A stretch of DNA of 42,792 nucleotides. Origin: Fimbriiglobus sp. GTDB taxonomy: Bacteria > Planctomycetota > Planctomycetia > Gemmatales > Gemmataceae. The notes below the pieces were generated by a model that saw only the letters and a program-made list of their open reading frames with translations, did no database searches and had not been told where the DNA came from. Below, one piece after another: positions 12,294 to 21,411 of this stretch (position 1 is its first letter; every line of letters starts with the position of its first letter). The DNA lies in the NCBI GenBank assembly GCA_025362195.1, contig JANYHV010000026.1:1-42792 (forward strand). The letters run 5' to 3'. The translations under genes were made by a program, and so were the position numbers.

Positions 12294-13121
12294 ATGACCC
12301 GTTCCGTCACGCGTACCCTGGTGTACAGCATCGCCACGCTCGGCGTGCTCTGCATCCTCTCGTCGTTCAGCGACTCGGCCCAGGCTCAGGGCTTCCGGGC
12401 CGGTGGGCAGTTCCGCGGCGGCGGCTTCCTGCCCCGCCCGCCGCTGAACGGCCCGTTGCGTCCGAATGACCTGGTCATTCCCCCGGGCCTGGGCATCTTC
12501 GGTCAAGGCGGTCAGGGTCAACAAGGCCAGCAAGGCGGTCAAGGCGGTCAAGGCGGCGGCCAGCAAGGCGGCCAGGGCGGATTCGGCGGCGGTCAACAGG
12601 GCGGCCAGGGCGGATTCGGCGGCGGTCAGGGTGGCCAAGGCGGCGGCTTCGGCGGCCAGGGCGGCGGCGGGTTCGGCGGCCAGGGCGGGCAAGGCGGCGG
12701 CTTCGGGGGCCAGCAAGGCGGCCAAGGCGGGCAAGGCGGGGGCTTCGGCGGTGGCCAGCAAGGCGGCCAAGGCGGCCAGGGCCAAGGCGGGGGCATGGGC
12801 GGATTCGTGAACCCGGGCGTCGGGGCCACGAACCTCGGGTTGTACGGCTATAGCGGGATCGGCATCCGCGACGTTCCCACGCTTTCGCCCCCGCTCGGCA
12901 TCGGCGGCGGCGGCGGATTCGGTGGCGGCCAGGGCGGCGGCGGACAGCGCGGTCAAGGCGGCGGCGGGTTCGGCGGTCAAGGCGGCGGTGGATTCGGCGG
13001 CCAGGGCGGCGGCGGATTCGGTGGTGGCGGCTTCGGCGGCCAGGGCGGCGGCGGGTTCGGCGGCGGGGGCGGCGGGTTCGGCGGCGGCAAGATCGGTTTC
13101 AGCGGCAACTCGGCCCTCTAA
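12294..13121 (+). CDS. Secreted Gly/Gln-rich repeat protein
   Basis: This is a 275-residue protein starting at ATG 12294 with a GAGG site upstream. Residues 1-31 are a Sec signal peptide ending in AQA. A short Pro/Arg region follows, then two low-complexity blocks made of GGQ, GGF and GQGG units (about 72-165 and 205-265) separated by a non-repetitive island (about 166-204, containing YGYSGIGIRDVPTLSPPLG), and a short tail GKIGFSGNSAL. No catalytic domain is visible. Such sequences are seen in structural, adhesive or disordered extracellular proteins; the role here is unknown. It lies between the leftward TetR-exporter operon and the TolC-like gene, and a terminator hairpin follows at 13145. 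Repeat number may vary between strains. Confidence 0.75.
   Translation: MTRSVTRTLVYSIATLGVLCILSSFSDSAQAQGFRAGGQFRGGGFLPRPPLNGPLRPNDLVIPPGLGIFGQGGQGQQGQQGGQGGQGGGQQGGQGGFGGGQQGGQGGFGGGQGGQGGGFGGQGGGGFGGQGGQGGGFGGQQGGQGGQGGGFGGGQQGGQGGQGQGGGMGGFVNPGVGATNLGLYGYSGIGIRDVPTLSPPLGIGGGGGFGGGQGGGGQRGQGGGGFGGQGGGGFGGQGGGGFGGGGFGGQGGGGFGGGGGGFGGGKIGFSGNSAL
12502..13090 (+). repeat. Imperfect GGC-rich coding repeats
   Basis: Two blocks (12502-12790 and 12902-13090) of short imperfect units such as GGCGGCCAAGGC and GGCGGATTCGGC encode Gly-Gln and Gly-Phe runs. They lie entirely within the Gly/Gln-rich gene and are prone to length change by slippage. Confidence 0.8.
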
Positions 13122-13144
13122 CGCGTCGAACTACTCAATCAGCA

Positions 13145-13172
13145 CGGCCCGCGTTCTGACGAACGCGGGCCG
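13145..13172 (+). terminator. Hairpin terminator after the Gly/Gln-rich gene
   Basis: A perfect 11-base stem (CGGCCCGCGTT with AACGCGGGCCG) and a six-base loop lie 24 bases after the stop codon, followed by a weak T-rich stretch (GCTTCGTTTA). Confidence 0.75.
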
Positions 13173-13368
13173 GCTTCGTTTACCCAGATCGCCAGCGGTG
13201 CCCGTCTTGAGCGAATCCCCGCCGCGGACATCGGATTCCGAAAATAGTTCCGCTCCCACCGGCAAGACCCGTCAATTCTGCCCCGCTTCCGGCCGATGAA
13301 TCCCGGACGACTTCGCAGACCGGCTTTTTCGTGGCCGCGACGCGGAACCGACGCAGACGGGGACGACC

Positions 13369-15630
13369 ATGAAGCGGAAGCGCTGGACGATCGCGAAACT
13401 GAGCCGACTTCTTTGGACGTGCGGCGTCTGCGGCGCGCTCGGGTCCGCCGGGTGCAAGCAACAGCTCTTCATGGAACCGGCCGACCACCACAGCGCCCTC
13501 GACAAGGGGCTGACGGCCCGCCTGGAAACCTCGCCGCACGAGACCATCGCTCCGACGACCCGGCCGTCCGGGAACGCCCCGGCCACCGTCCTCGACACGA
13601 ACCGGCCGGTCCGGTACATCGCGCTCAAGGAAGCCATCGCCATCGGCATGGAGCGGGGCAACGTCGGCGGCCAGGCGACCAACCCCGGCCTGGTCTCGGA
13701 CTTCTTGCCCACCTTCGGCGGCCGGGGCACGTCCGGGACCGACAGCATCAAAGCGTTCGCCCTCCAGCCGGCCATCGCCGCGGCGGAAATCGAGCGGTCG
13801 CTCTCGAAGTTCGACGCCCGGTTCATTTCGAGCATCACCTGGAACCAGACCGACAACCCGACGCTGACGCTCCAGCAGAGCTTCTCGAACGGCGACTCGG
13901 CGACCCTTTCGAGCACGCTGGCCAAGCCGCTGCCGACCGGCGGCGTGGCCGGGATTACGTTCAGTACGCAGTACCTCAAGCTCGCCCAGCCGCCGTCCAA
14001 CACGAGCTTCGTCTCCCTGCCGACCTCGTACACGCCGCGGTTGCAGTTCGTCTTCGAACAGCCGCTGTTGCAGTCGTTCGGCATCGAGGTCAACCAGCTC
14101 AACGCGAACCACCCGGGCAGCCTGCTCATCCCCGGGTTCCGCACGACCGGCCAGGGGACCGAGGGCATTCTGTTGACCCGCGTCCGGCTCACCCAGCAGC
14201 GGGCCGAGTTCGACCGGCAAGTCAACACGCACCTGTTGAACATCGAGGCGGGGTACTGGAACCTGTACTCGTCGTACTACAACCTGGCCGCCCAGGAGAA
14301 CGGGGCGAAGCAGGCCCTCGAAGCCTACTTCTACTACAGCAAGCGGGCCGGCGGCGGCATCAACAAGCAGGCCACGGTGTTCCAGAACCGCGCGCAGTAC
14401 GACCGCTTCCGGGTGCTGGTCGTCCGGGCGCGGGGCCAGGTGCTGGAGTCCGAGCGGAACTTCCGCGGCCTCCTGGGCATGCGGTCCGACGACGGCACCC
14501 GGCTCGTGCCCACGGACGAACCGAACCTCGTCCCGTTCACGCCCGACTGGAAAGAGATCTGCCAGGAGATGTCCGCCAACCGCCCCGAGTTGATGATCAT
14601 GCGGCAGGAGGTGAAGGCCAAGCAACTCGACGTGCTGAACCAGAAGAACTTGCGCCGCCCGGACCTGCGGTTCCAGTCCAGTTACGACATCGCCGGCCTC
14701 GGGCCTCGCCTGGACGGGGCGAACATCTCGGACAACGCCTTCCGCAGCCTGGCGAGCAACCAGTTCAACACCTGGCAGGTCGGCCTGCGGCTCGAAATGC
14801 CGATCGGCTTCCGGGACGCCAACGGCCTGGTCCGGCAGGCCAACCTGAACATGCGCATCGCCTACGAGCAAATGGAAGACGCCGAGCGCAAGGCCGAGGA
14901 AATCCTGACCCGGTCGTACCGCCAGGTCAGCGAGACGTACTTGTTGATCGTGGAGAACCGCAGCCAACGGATCGACCTGCAGAAGCAACTCGAGTTCGAG
15001 TTCGTCCGCCGGGGCGGCGGCATCTTCGGGGAGCAGGACACGACGGCGTTCCTTCAGGCCCAACAGAACTTGGCCCAGGTCATCGCCGAGGAGTACGCGG
15101 CCATCGCCAACTACAACGTCGCCCTCGCCTCCCTGGAGTACGCCAAGGGGACGATCCAGCGGTACAACAACGTGACGGTCGGGGAAGGCCCGCTGCCGGA
15201 CTACGTGCAGAAGAAGGCGGCCGACCACTTCGCGGCCCGCGAGAACGCGATCAAACTGCGGGAGCAGCCCGGGACGCTCGCCCTGCCGAACCTGCCGGCC
15301 TGGAAGAGCGAGATCGACCCGACCCTAACACTTCCCCGGGACGCCGCGGCGACGCCGCCCTCGACGCCTTACGGTGCGCCCCAGAGCCTGCCGCAAGGGA
15401 TGCCGATGTCGCCATCCCCCCTCCCGCCGGAAGCCCCGGTGACGCCGCCGAAGCAACCAGTGCCCGTGAGCGGCGGCAGCGGGACGACGAGCCAGGTCCG
15501 CCCGCAACTGATCCCCGCGGACGCCCCGCCCGCCGCCGGCACCTTCCAGCCGACCGGAACCGTCCAGTTGCCGAGCCGCACCCGTCCGCCGGGCGCGACG
15601 ACGCCGGTGACGACCACGCCCCAACAGTGA
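13369..15630 (+). CDS. TolC-like outer-membrane efflux lipoprotein
   Basis: This is a 753-residue protein. A lipoprotein signal with lipobox GSAGC (Cys29) marks it for outer-membrane attachment. Two OEP-type helical repeats follow, recognisable by long Ala/Gln/Glu-rich helices: RYIALKEAIAIGMERGN, VNTHLLNIEAGYWNLYSSY and, in the second half, EEILTRSYRQVSETYLL and AQQNLAQVIAEEYAAIANYN, ending in the typical LASLEYAKGTIQRYNNV. The last 110 or so residues are Pro-rich and lack OEP features, so the protein is longer than the usual 450-550 residues. Its partner is not encoded in the same operon; the nearest ABC/HlyD set (8091-11331) is on the other strand. ATG 13369 is the only start giving a signal peptide. 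Confidence 0.9.
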   Translation: MKRKRWTIAKLSRLLWTCGVCGALGSAGCKQQLFMEPADHHSALDKGLTARLETSPHETIAPTTRPSGNAPATVLDTNRPVRYIALKEAIAIGMERGNVGGQATNPGLVSDFLPTFGGRGTSGTDSIKAFALQPAIAAAEIERSLSKFDARFISSITWNQTDNPTLTLQQSFSNGDSATLSSTLAKPLPTGGVAGITFSTQYLKLAQPPSNTSFVSLPTSYTPRLQFVFEQPLLQSFGIEVNQLNANHPGSLLIPGFRTTGQGTEGILLTRVRLTQQRAEFDRQVNTHLLNIEAGYWNLYSSYYNLAAQENGAKQALEAYFYYSKRAGGGINKQATVFQNRAQYDRFRVLVVRARGQVLESERNFRGLLGMRSDDGTRLVPTDEPNLVPFTPDWKEICQEMSANRPELMIMRQEVKAKQLDVLNQKNLRRPDLRFQSSYDIAGLGPRLDGANISDNAFRSLASNQFNTWQVGLRLEMPIGFRDANGLVRQANLNMRIAYEQMEDAERKAEEILTRSYRQVSETYLLIVENRSQRIDLQKQLEFEFVRRGGGIFGEQDTTAFLQAQQNLAQVIAEEYAAIANYNVALASLEYAKGTIQRYNNVTVGEGPLPDYVQKKAADHFAARENAIKLREQPGTLALPNLPAWKSEIDPTLTLPRDAAATPPSTPYGAPQSLPQGMPMSPSPLPPEAPVTPPKQPVPVSGGSGTTSQVRPQLIPADAPPAAGTFQPTGTVQLPSRTRPPGATTPVTTTPQQ

Positions 15631-15633
15631 CAA

Positions 15634-15656
15634 CGGCCCCGCGACGTGCGGGGCCG
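15634..15656. terminator. Hairpin between the converging TolC-like and PP2C genes
   Basis: A 9-base perfect GC stem (CGGCCCCGC with GCGGGGCCG) with a five-base loop begins 4 bases after the TolC-like stop and ends 15 bases before the end of the PP2C gene. There is no clear T-run on either side, so it may serve both strands or act as a 3' stability hairpin. Confidence 0.55.
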
Positions 15657-15670
15657 GCGAATCGACGGGG

Positions 15671-16993
<1,323 letters not shown>

Positions 16994-17042
16994 ACGTTAC
17001 CGCCGTCGCGAGGACCGGGTGAGAAGTCGTTCAGGTGCCGGT

Positions 17043-17071
17043 AATATAGGTCACACTCCCGGGGAAGTCAC
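17043..17071 (-). promoter_or_regulatory. Candidate promoter of the PP2C gene
   Basis: On the minus strand GTGACT (17066-17071) and TATATT (17043-17048) are separated by exactly 17 bases. The -10 box matches five of six consensus bases. The predicted leader before GTG 16993 is about 43 bases. The same gap holds a GC-rich inverted repeat (17103-17110 with 17129-17136) that may be the end signal of the permease gene. Confidence 0.45.
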
Positions 17072-17147
17072 CGGCGAACGGGGGATTGCGCCGCGCCGCC
17101 CGCGGCCCGGCGCGCAACCGCCGGCACCCCGGGCCGCCGGAAGGGCG

Positions 17148-19232
17148 TCACGCCCCGGCGATGATGATGAGCGGCCGCTTGTCCGGGTCCGGCTCGGCGT
17201 TCCGCAGGAGTTCGCGGACCATCCACGGCACGTTCCCCTCGCCGAAGAGCAAGAAGCCGAGGGTACCGGTCCAGGGGGTTTCGTCCGTCCAACCGAAGTG
17301 AATCTCCGGCGGGTGGCCGACCTTGGCCATCTCAAGGGACACGGCCGCGAGGGTGTGCGCGATCGACGCCGCCCCGGTGATCTTCAGCGTGTACCGGCCC
17401 TCCTCCTGGCCGATCTCGATGACCGGCTCGTTGACGAACTCGCTCGCGTCCTGGAGCACGACTTCGACGAACACGATCATCAACTCCTTGGGGATGCGGT
17501 GCTCCTTGCGGATCGACGCCTCCTTGTCCGCCAGGCTGCGGCGGCCCGGCCGGTGCGGCACGAGCACCGTCAAGTCGAGGGAGCGGATGGTGTCCCACAG
17601 GAACTTCGACGGCGGGTCCTTCAGCTTGAAGCCCGCGAACCGCAACTCCCGGCTACGCAGCACCCGCGAGACGATCGACGTGAGCACGATCGCGCCGATG
17701 AAGCAGAGCGAGATGAGCATCCCGACCGGCTTCTCCCAGACGACGGCGGCGGTGGTGTACACGAAGACCAAAGTGATGAGCAGGTACGGGACCGACAGCC
17801 GGCCGCCGAACGACCCGGCCCGCGTGCGGTACTTCTCGATCATCGTCGCCACGCAGGCACTCGTGATGAGCATCAGCACCCCCGTGGCGTAGGCGTCGCC
17901 CTGCGCGTCCACGTCGGCGTCGAATACGAGCGTGACGAGCAGGTTGATTCCCGTCAGCAACAGCACCAGCGGCCGGATAGCGCGTGCCCACTCGGGGGCC
18001 ATGCCGTAGCGGGGCAGGTACTTCGGCACGAGGTTGATCAACCCGGCCATCGCACTCGCCCCGGCGAACCAGAGGATCACGATGGTACTCACGTCGTAAA
18101 CGGTGCCAAAGACCTGCCCGAAGAACGGGGCGATCTTCTTGACGGGAGCCTCGTCGTGGGCCAGGTACGCCAGCGCCCGCTGGTTCGCCGGCGGGGACTT
18201 CGGCTTCTCGACGCCCTTGGGCCAGTCGTCGGGGGCGATGTACTCGCCGGGGCGGGCGGGGTCGGCGTAGAGCAAGTCCCCCGGCGGGATCAGCGTACTC
18301 ACCACCAGGGACGAGCCGAGCAGGCCGCACGACATGATTAGCGCCGCCGTCAGCATCAGCTTGCGGGTGTTGCGGATCCGGCCGACGGGGTTGTCGTGCG
18401 TGTCGCCGGCCTCGCCGCGGATCAGCGGCATCACCGCCGCGCCCGTCTCGAAGCCGCTCAAGCCCAGGGCGAGTTTGGGGAAGATCAGCAGCACCACCAG
18501 CGCGAGCGTCAAAAGTCCGCCGCCGCCGAGGGTCGTCGGCTGGTGCGACAGGTTCCAGTGGCCTGCGATGACGTTGGCGTACCACTCGTGCAAGTACTTC
18601 GGGTGCTCGGCCAGGTGGGCCAGCCCCGCCCCGATGACCATCACATTCAGCACGAGGTAGACGACGGTGATGCCGACGGCCAGGCCGATGACCTCGCGGA
18701 ACCCCCGCAGGAAGAACGCCCCGAGCAGCACCAGCAGCAGGAAGGTGACGTACAACTGCTGCCGCGAGTGGTCGTGGGCGTCCTCGGTGGCGAGCGGCCA
18801 GTTGGGGTTCTCGATGAGGTGCTTCGCGGCGTCGGCGGCCGAAAGCGTCTTCGTGATGACGAAGTCGGTCGCGGCGAAGCCGAGCAGCGTCAGCACGAGC
18901 AGCTTGCCCCACCAACCCCGGACGAGGTTGGCGAGCATGCCGATCGACCCCTGGCCCTCGTGCGACCGGCTGGCCACGAACGCGTACACGGGGTACGCCC
19001 CGAACAGCGTGACCAGCACCAGCACGACCGTCGCCAGCGGGGCGAGCAGCCCGGCGCTGACGTAGGCGATCGACGGTTGGTAGCCCAGGGTGCTGAAGTA
19101 ATCGACGCCGGTCAGGCACATGACCGCCAGCCAGAACGACTGCGGGTGGGCGTGCTTCTCGGGGTGATCGGACTCCTTCAAAACGGGCAGGGAGCCGGTC
19201 GTGGTGAGCTTCGCGTCGGGAACGGTACTCAT
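17148..19232 (-). CDS. APC-family permease with cytoplasmic C-terminal domain
   Basis: This is a 694-residue multi-pass membrane protein. The N-terminus up to about residue 35 is hydrophilic. FWLAVMCLTGVDYFSTLGYQ and the following GLLAPLATVVLVLVTLFGAYPVY, HEGQGSIGML and GFAATDFVITKTLSAADAA segments match a group of large APC-superfamily transporters annotated as amino-acid permeases. Around 12 hydrophobic helices extend to about residue 550. The last 140 residues are soluble and probably cytoplasmic, with alternating strands and helices (LMIVFVEVVLQDASEF, RYTLKITGAASIAH), similar in position to regulatory domains of KimA-like transporters. The substrate cannot be decided; amino acids or potassium are the main options. 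It is divergent from the prenyltransferase-fold gene across 216 bases and lies 154 bases downstream of the PP2C start on the same strand. Confidence 0.85.
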   Translation of the reverse strand: MSTVPDAKLTTTGSLPVLKESDHPEKHAHPQSFWLAVMCLTGVDYFSTLGYQPSIAYVSAGLLAPLATVVLVLVTLFGAYPVYAFVASRSHEGQGSIGMLANLVRGWWGKLLVLTLLGFAATDFVITKTLSAADAAKHLIENPNWPLATEDAHDHSRQQLYVTFLLLVLLGAFFLRGFREVIGLAVGITVVYLVLNVMVIGAGLAHLAEHPKYLHEWYANVIAGHWNLSHQPTTLGGGGLLTLALVVLLIFPKLALGLSGFETGAAVMPLIRGEAGDTHDNPVGRIRNTRKLMLTAALIMSCGLLGSSLVVSTLIPPGDLLYADPARPGEYIAPDDWPKGVEKPKSPPANQRALAYLAHDEAPVKKIAPFFGQVFGTVYDVSTIVILWFAGASAMAGLINLVPKYLPRYGMAPEWARAIRPLVLLLTGINLLVTLVFDADVDAQGDAYATGVLMLITSACVATMIEKYRTRAGSFGGRLSVPYLLITLVFVYTTAAVVWEKPVGMLISLCFIGAIVLTSIVSRVLRSRELRFAGFKLKDPPSKFLWDTIRSLDLTVLVPHRPGRRSLADKEASIRKEHRIPKELMIVFVEVVLQDASEFVNEPVIEIGQEEGRYTLKITGAASIAHTLAAVSLEMAKVGHPPEIHFGWTDETPWTGTLGFLLFGEGNVPWMVRELLRNAEPDPDKRPLIIIAGA

Positions 19233-19448
19233 GGAGGTGTAAGACGACCGCCGGACTGTCGCACGCCGGCCCCAAGCCCGCGGGAAACATTCGGCCGGGG
19301 CGATTCACGACCCGTCGGTCAGACGGGCCGGCCTCACCCCAGAACGCTTTACATGATACGAACTCGCCCCCGGCCCGCCGGCCGCGCCCGCCCCGGGTTC
19401 AATCCGTAAAGTGCCAGGGCCGCCCGATCCCCGAGACAGGAGTCCCCC

Positions 19449-20306
19449 GTGAAAACCTTCCTCACAACCCTCGCGCTGCTGGTCTGCGCCGCCGCGCCCG
19501 CCCAGGAGATGAAGCCCGAAACGGTCAAGTACGTCCTCGCCCTGCAAGACCCGGCGACCGGCGGGTTCAAGGTCACTCCGGCCGGCAAGCCGAGCCTGCG
19601 GGCCTGCAACGGCGGCGTGAAAGCCCTCAAAGCGATGGGCCAGACCGTCCCCGAACTCGACAAGATCAAGGCATTCGTGACGAGCTGTTACGACGCCAAA
19701 ACGGGCACGTTCGCGGAGCCGGACGGCAAACCGGACGTGGCCATTAACGCCGTGGGCGTGATGATCGCCCTCGACCTCGGCCTGCCGCGCGAGAAGTTCG
19801 CCGGGGCGATGACGTACCTGAAGGACAACGCCAACACCTTCGAGGAGGTGCGCATCGCCGCCGCGGCCGTCGAGGCGTGGGGCGTCGCCGACTGCCCGTT
19901 CTCCCTCGACGGCTGGCTGAAAACAGCCACCGACATCGCCGCCCCGGCCGACGCCCGCACGGCCGGCTCCGTCCTGGCGATGTGCCTCCGCCTGGGCAAG
20001 CCGTGCCCGAACGGCGTAGCGCACGTCGCCGCGATCACCGGCGGCCAGAACGCCGACGGCGGCTGGGGCGTCAAGGGTGCAGCCGGGTCCGACCTCGAAA
20101 CCTGCTACCGCGTCGTCCGCGCCCTGAAGCTCGCCCGCGCCGACGGCCGCACAGTGACGGCCGAACTCGCCCGCGTCAAAACCTTCGCGGCCACGTGCAA
20201 GAACGCCGACGGCGGCTACGGCGTCAAGCCGGGCGAAGCGTCGAGCATGAGCGGCACCTACTACGCCGTCCTCATCGACAAGTTCCTGGGCGAGTTGGCG
20301 AAGTAA
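19449..20306 (+). CDS. Secreted prenyltransferase/squalene-cyclase-fold protein
   Basis: This is a 285-residue protein. GTG 19449 is chosen because AGGAG lies 6 bases upstream and a signal peptide follows (about 1-19, TLALLVCAAAPAQ). The body carries repeats of the alpha/alpha-toroid type found in prenyltransferases and terpene cyclases: LQDPATGGFKV, SCYDAKTGTFAEPDG, GGQNADGGWGVKG and TCKNADGGYGVKPGE. The Asp-containing catalytic motif of squalene-hopene cyclases (DxDD) is not seen, and the domain is short, so it is more likely a binding or structural module than a cyclase. The export signal also argues against protein prenylation. It is followed by a long inverted repeat that separates it from the converging dehydrogenase pair. 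Confidence 0.78.
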   Translation: MKTFLTTLALLVCAAAPAQEMKPETVKYVLALQDPATGGFKVTPAGKPSLRACNGGVKALKAMGQTVPELDKIKAFVTSCYDAKTGTFAEPDGKPDVAINAVGVMIALDLGLPREKFAGAMTYLKDNANTFEEVRIAAAAVEAWGVADCPFSLDGWLKTATDIAAPADARTAGSVLAMCLRLGKPCPNGVAHVAAITGGQNADGGWGVKGAAGSDLETCYRVVRALKLARADGRTVTAELARVKTFAATCKNADGGYGVKPGEASSMSGTYYAVLIDKFLGELAK

Positions 20307-20309
20307 CAA

Positions 20310-20375
20310 GGCGAGCCAGGAGCGTGAGCGACTGGAGGTGGTTCGATCTCCAGTCGCTGACGCTCCTGGCTCGCC
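20310..20375. repeat. 28-base inverted repeat between converging genes
   Basis: Arms 20310-20337 and 20348-20375 pair over 28 bases with a single mismatch; the loop is 10 bases. It begins 3 bases after the stop codon of the plus-strand gene and ends 4 bases before the end of the minus-strand gene. It probably acts as a two-way terminator. The unusual length, with a readable core GCCAGGAGCG, suggests a dispersed palindromic repeat rather than a simple terminator. Confidence 0.85.
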
Positions 20376-20379
20376 GGGG

Positions 20380-21411
20380 TTATGTTCGTAGCAAACTGTC
20401 CACGACCGCTGCCGTGAACGTCGCCGTCGACGCGGTGCCGCCGAGGTCGGCCGTCCGCACGCCGCTGGTCAATACGCCTTCGAGGGCGACGATGATGCGA
20501 CTCGCCGCGGCGGTTTCGCCGAAGTCCTTGAGCATTTCGACGGCGGGGAGGATTAGCGGGAGCGGGTTGGCGCTCCCCGGCGGGACGGCTTCGTGGGTCG
20601 CTCCGTAGACCGCTTCGTAGACCTTGACGCCGTCGCCGACGTTGATCGCCGAGGTCGCGCTGATGCCGCCGACGAGGCCCGCGCCGAGGTCGCTGAGGAG
20701 GTCGCCGTAGAGGTTGCCGGCGGCGAGAATCTCGAACTGGTGGGGCCGCGACACGAGCTGCATGCAGGTGTTATCGACGATCATTTCCTTCGCCGCGATC
20801 TCCGGGAAATCGATGGCCACGCGGCGGAAGCAGTCCAGGTACAGGCCGTCGGCGAGCTTCAAAATATTCGCCTTGTGGATGCAGTGGACCGACTTCTTGC
20901 CGAGCCGTGTGGCCAACGCGAACGTGTAGCGGAAGAAGCGCAGGCTCGCCGCCTCGGTGACGATCTTGAAGCTTTGCACCACCCCGGGCACGATCTCGTG
21001 CTCGGACGCCGCGTACAGGTCTTCGGTGATCTCGCGCACCAAGTGGAAATTGACACCCGCGAAGCGACTCGGCAGGCCGGCGAGGTTTCGCACGGGCCGC
21101 ACACTGGCGAACAGCCCCAGCCGGCGGCGGAACTCGACGTTGTAGTTGTTCGGCACCGCCGGCCCGTGCGCCGTCGGCATCCCCGCCCCCTTCGGCTGCA
21201 GCAACTTCGTTTTCAGGGCGACGCCGCACGCCTTGACGGCGTCGAGGGTCGCTTGCGGGATCGCCTCGGCCGCCCCGGCTTCGAGCGCGGCCCGGCCGGC
21301 GGGGTGGACTTCAAACGCGATCTCGACGCCGGCCGCGCGGAGGATCGCCCGCAGGGCCTCCTCCTGGTCGAGGCCGACGCCCCCGCCCTGGACGAGTACG
21401 ACGTTTCGCAT
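20380..21411 (-). CDS. Isocitrate/isopropylmalate dehydrogenase family protein, divergent subunit
   Basis: This is a 343-residue protein of the beta-decarboxylating dehydrogenase family. Core catalytic parts are kept: VRPVRNL, REITEDLYAASEHEIVPG with the catalytic Tyr, IHKANILKLADGLY with the catalytic Lys, and GNLYGDLLSDLGAGLVGG with the metal-binding Asp residues. Two usual motifs have changed. The N-terminal GDGIGPE is replaced by QGGGVGLDQEE, and the cofactor-loop motif HGSAPDIAGK is replaced by THEAVPPGSAN. Its ATG shares one base with the stop of the preceding family member (TGATG), so the two are translationally coupled. A two-subunit NAD-dependent isocitrate dehydrogenase, as in mitochondrial IDH3, is a reasonable inference; a separate activity on another 2-hydroxy acid is the alternative. 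Confidence 0.82.
   Translation of the reverse strand: MRNVVLVQGGGVGLDQEEALRAILRAAGVEIAFEVHPAGRAALEAGAAEAIPQATLDAVKACGVALKTKLLQPKGAGMPTAHGPAVPNNYNVEFRRRLGLFASVRPVRNLAGLPSRFAGVNFHLVREITEDLYAASEHEIVPGVVQSFKIVTEAASLRFFRYTFALATRLGKKSVHCIHKANILKLADGLYLDCFRRVAIDFPEIAAKEMIVDNTCMQLVSRPHQFEILAAGNLYGDLLSDLGAGLVGGISATSAINVGDGVKVYEAVYGATHEAVPPGSANPLPLILPAVEMLKDFGETAAASRIIVALEGVLTSGVRTADLGGTASTATFTAAVVDSLLRT

Noticed and set aside
17103..17136. GC-rich inverted repeat downstream of the APC permease as a separate terminator feature
   Set aside because: The stem is only eight GC pairs in very GC-rich DNA and lacks a T-run, so it may be chance.
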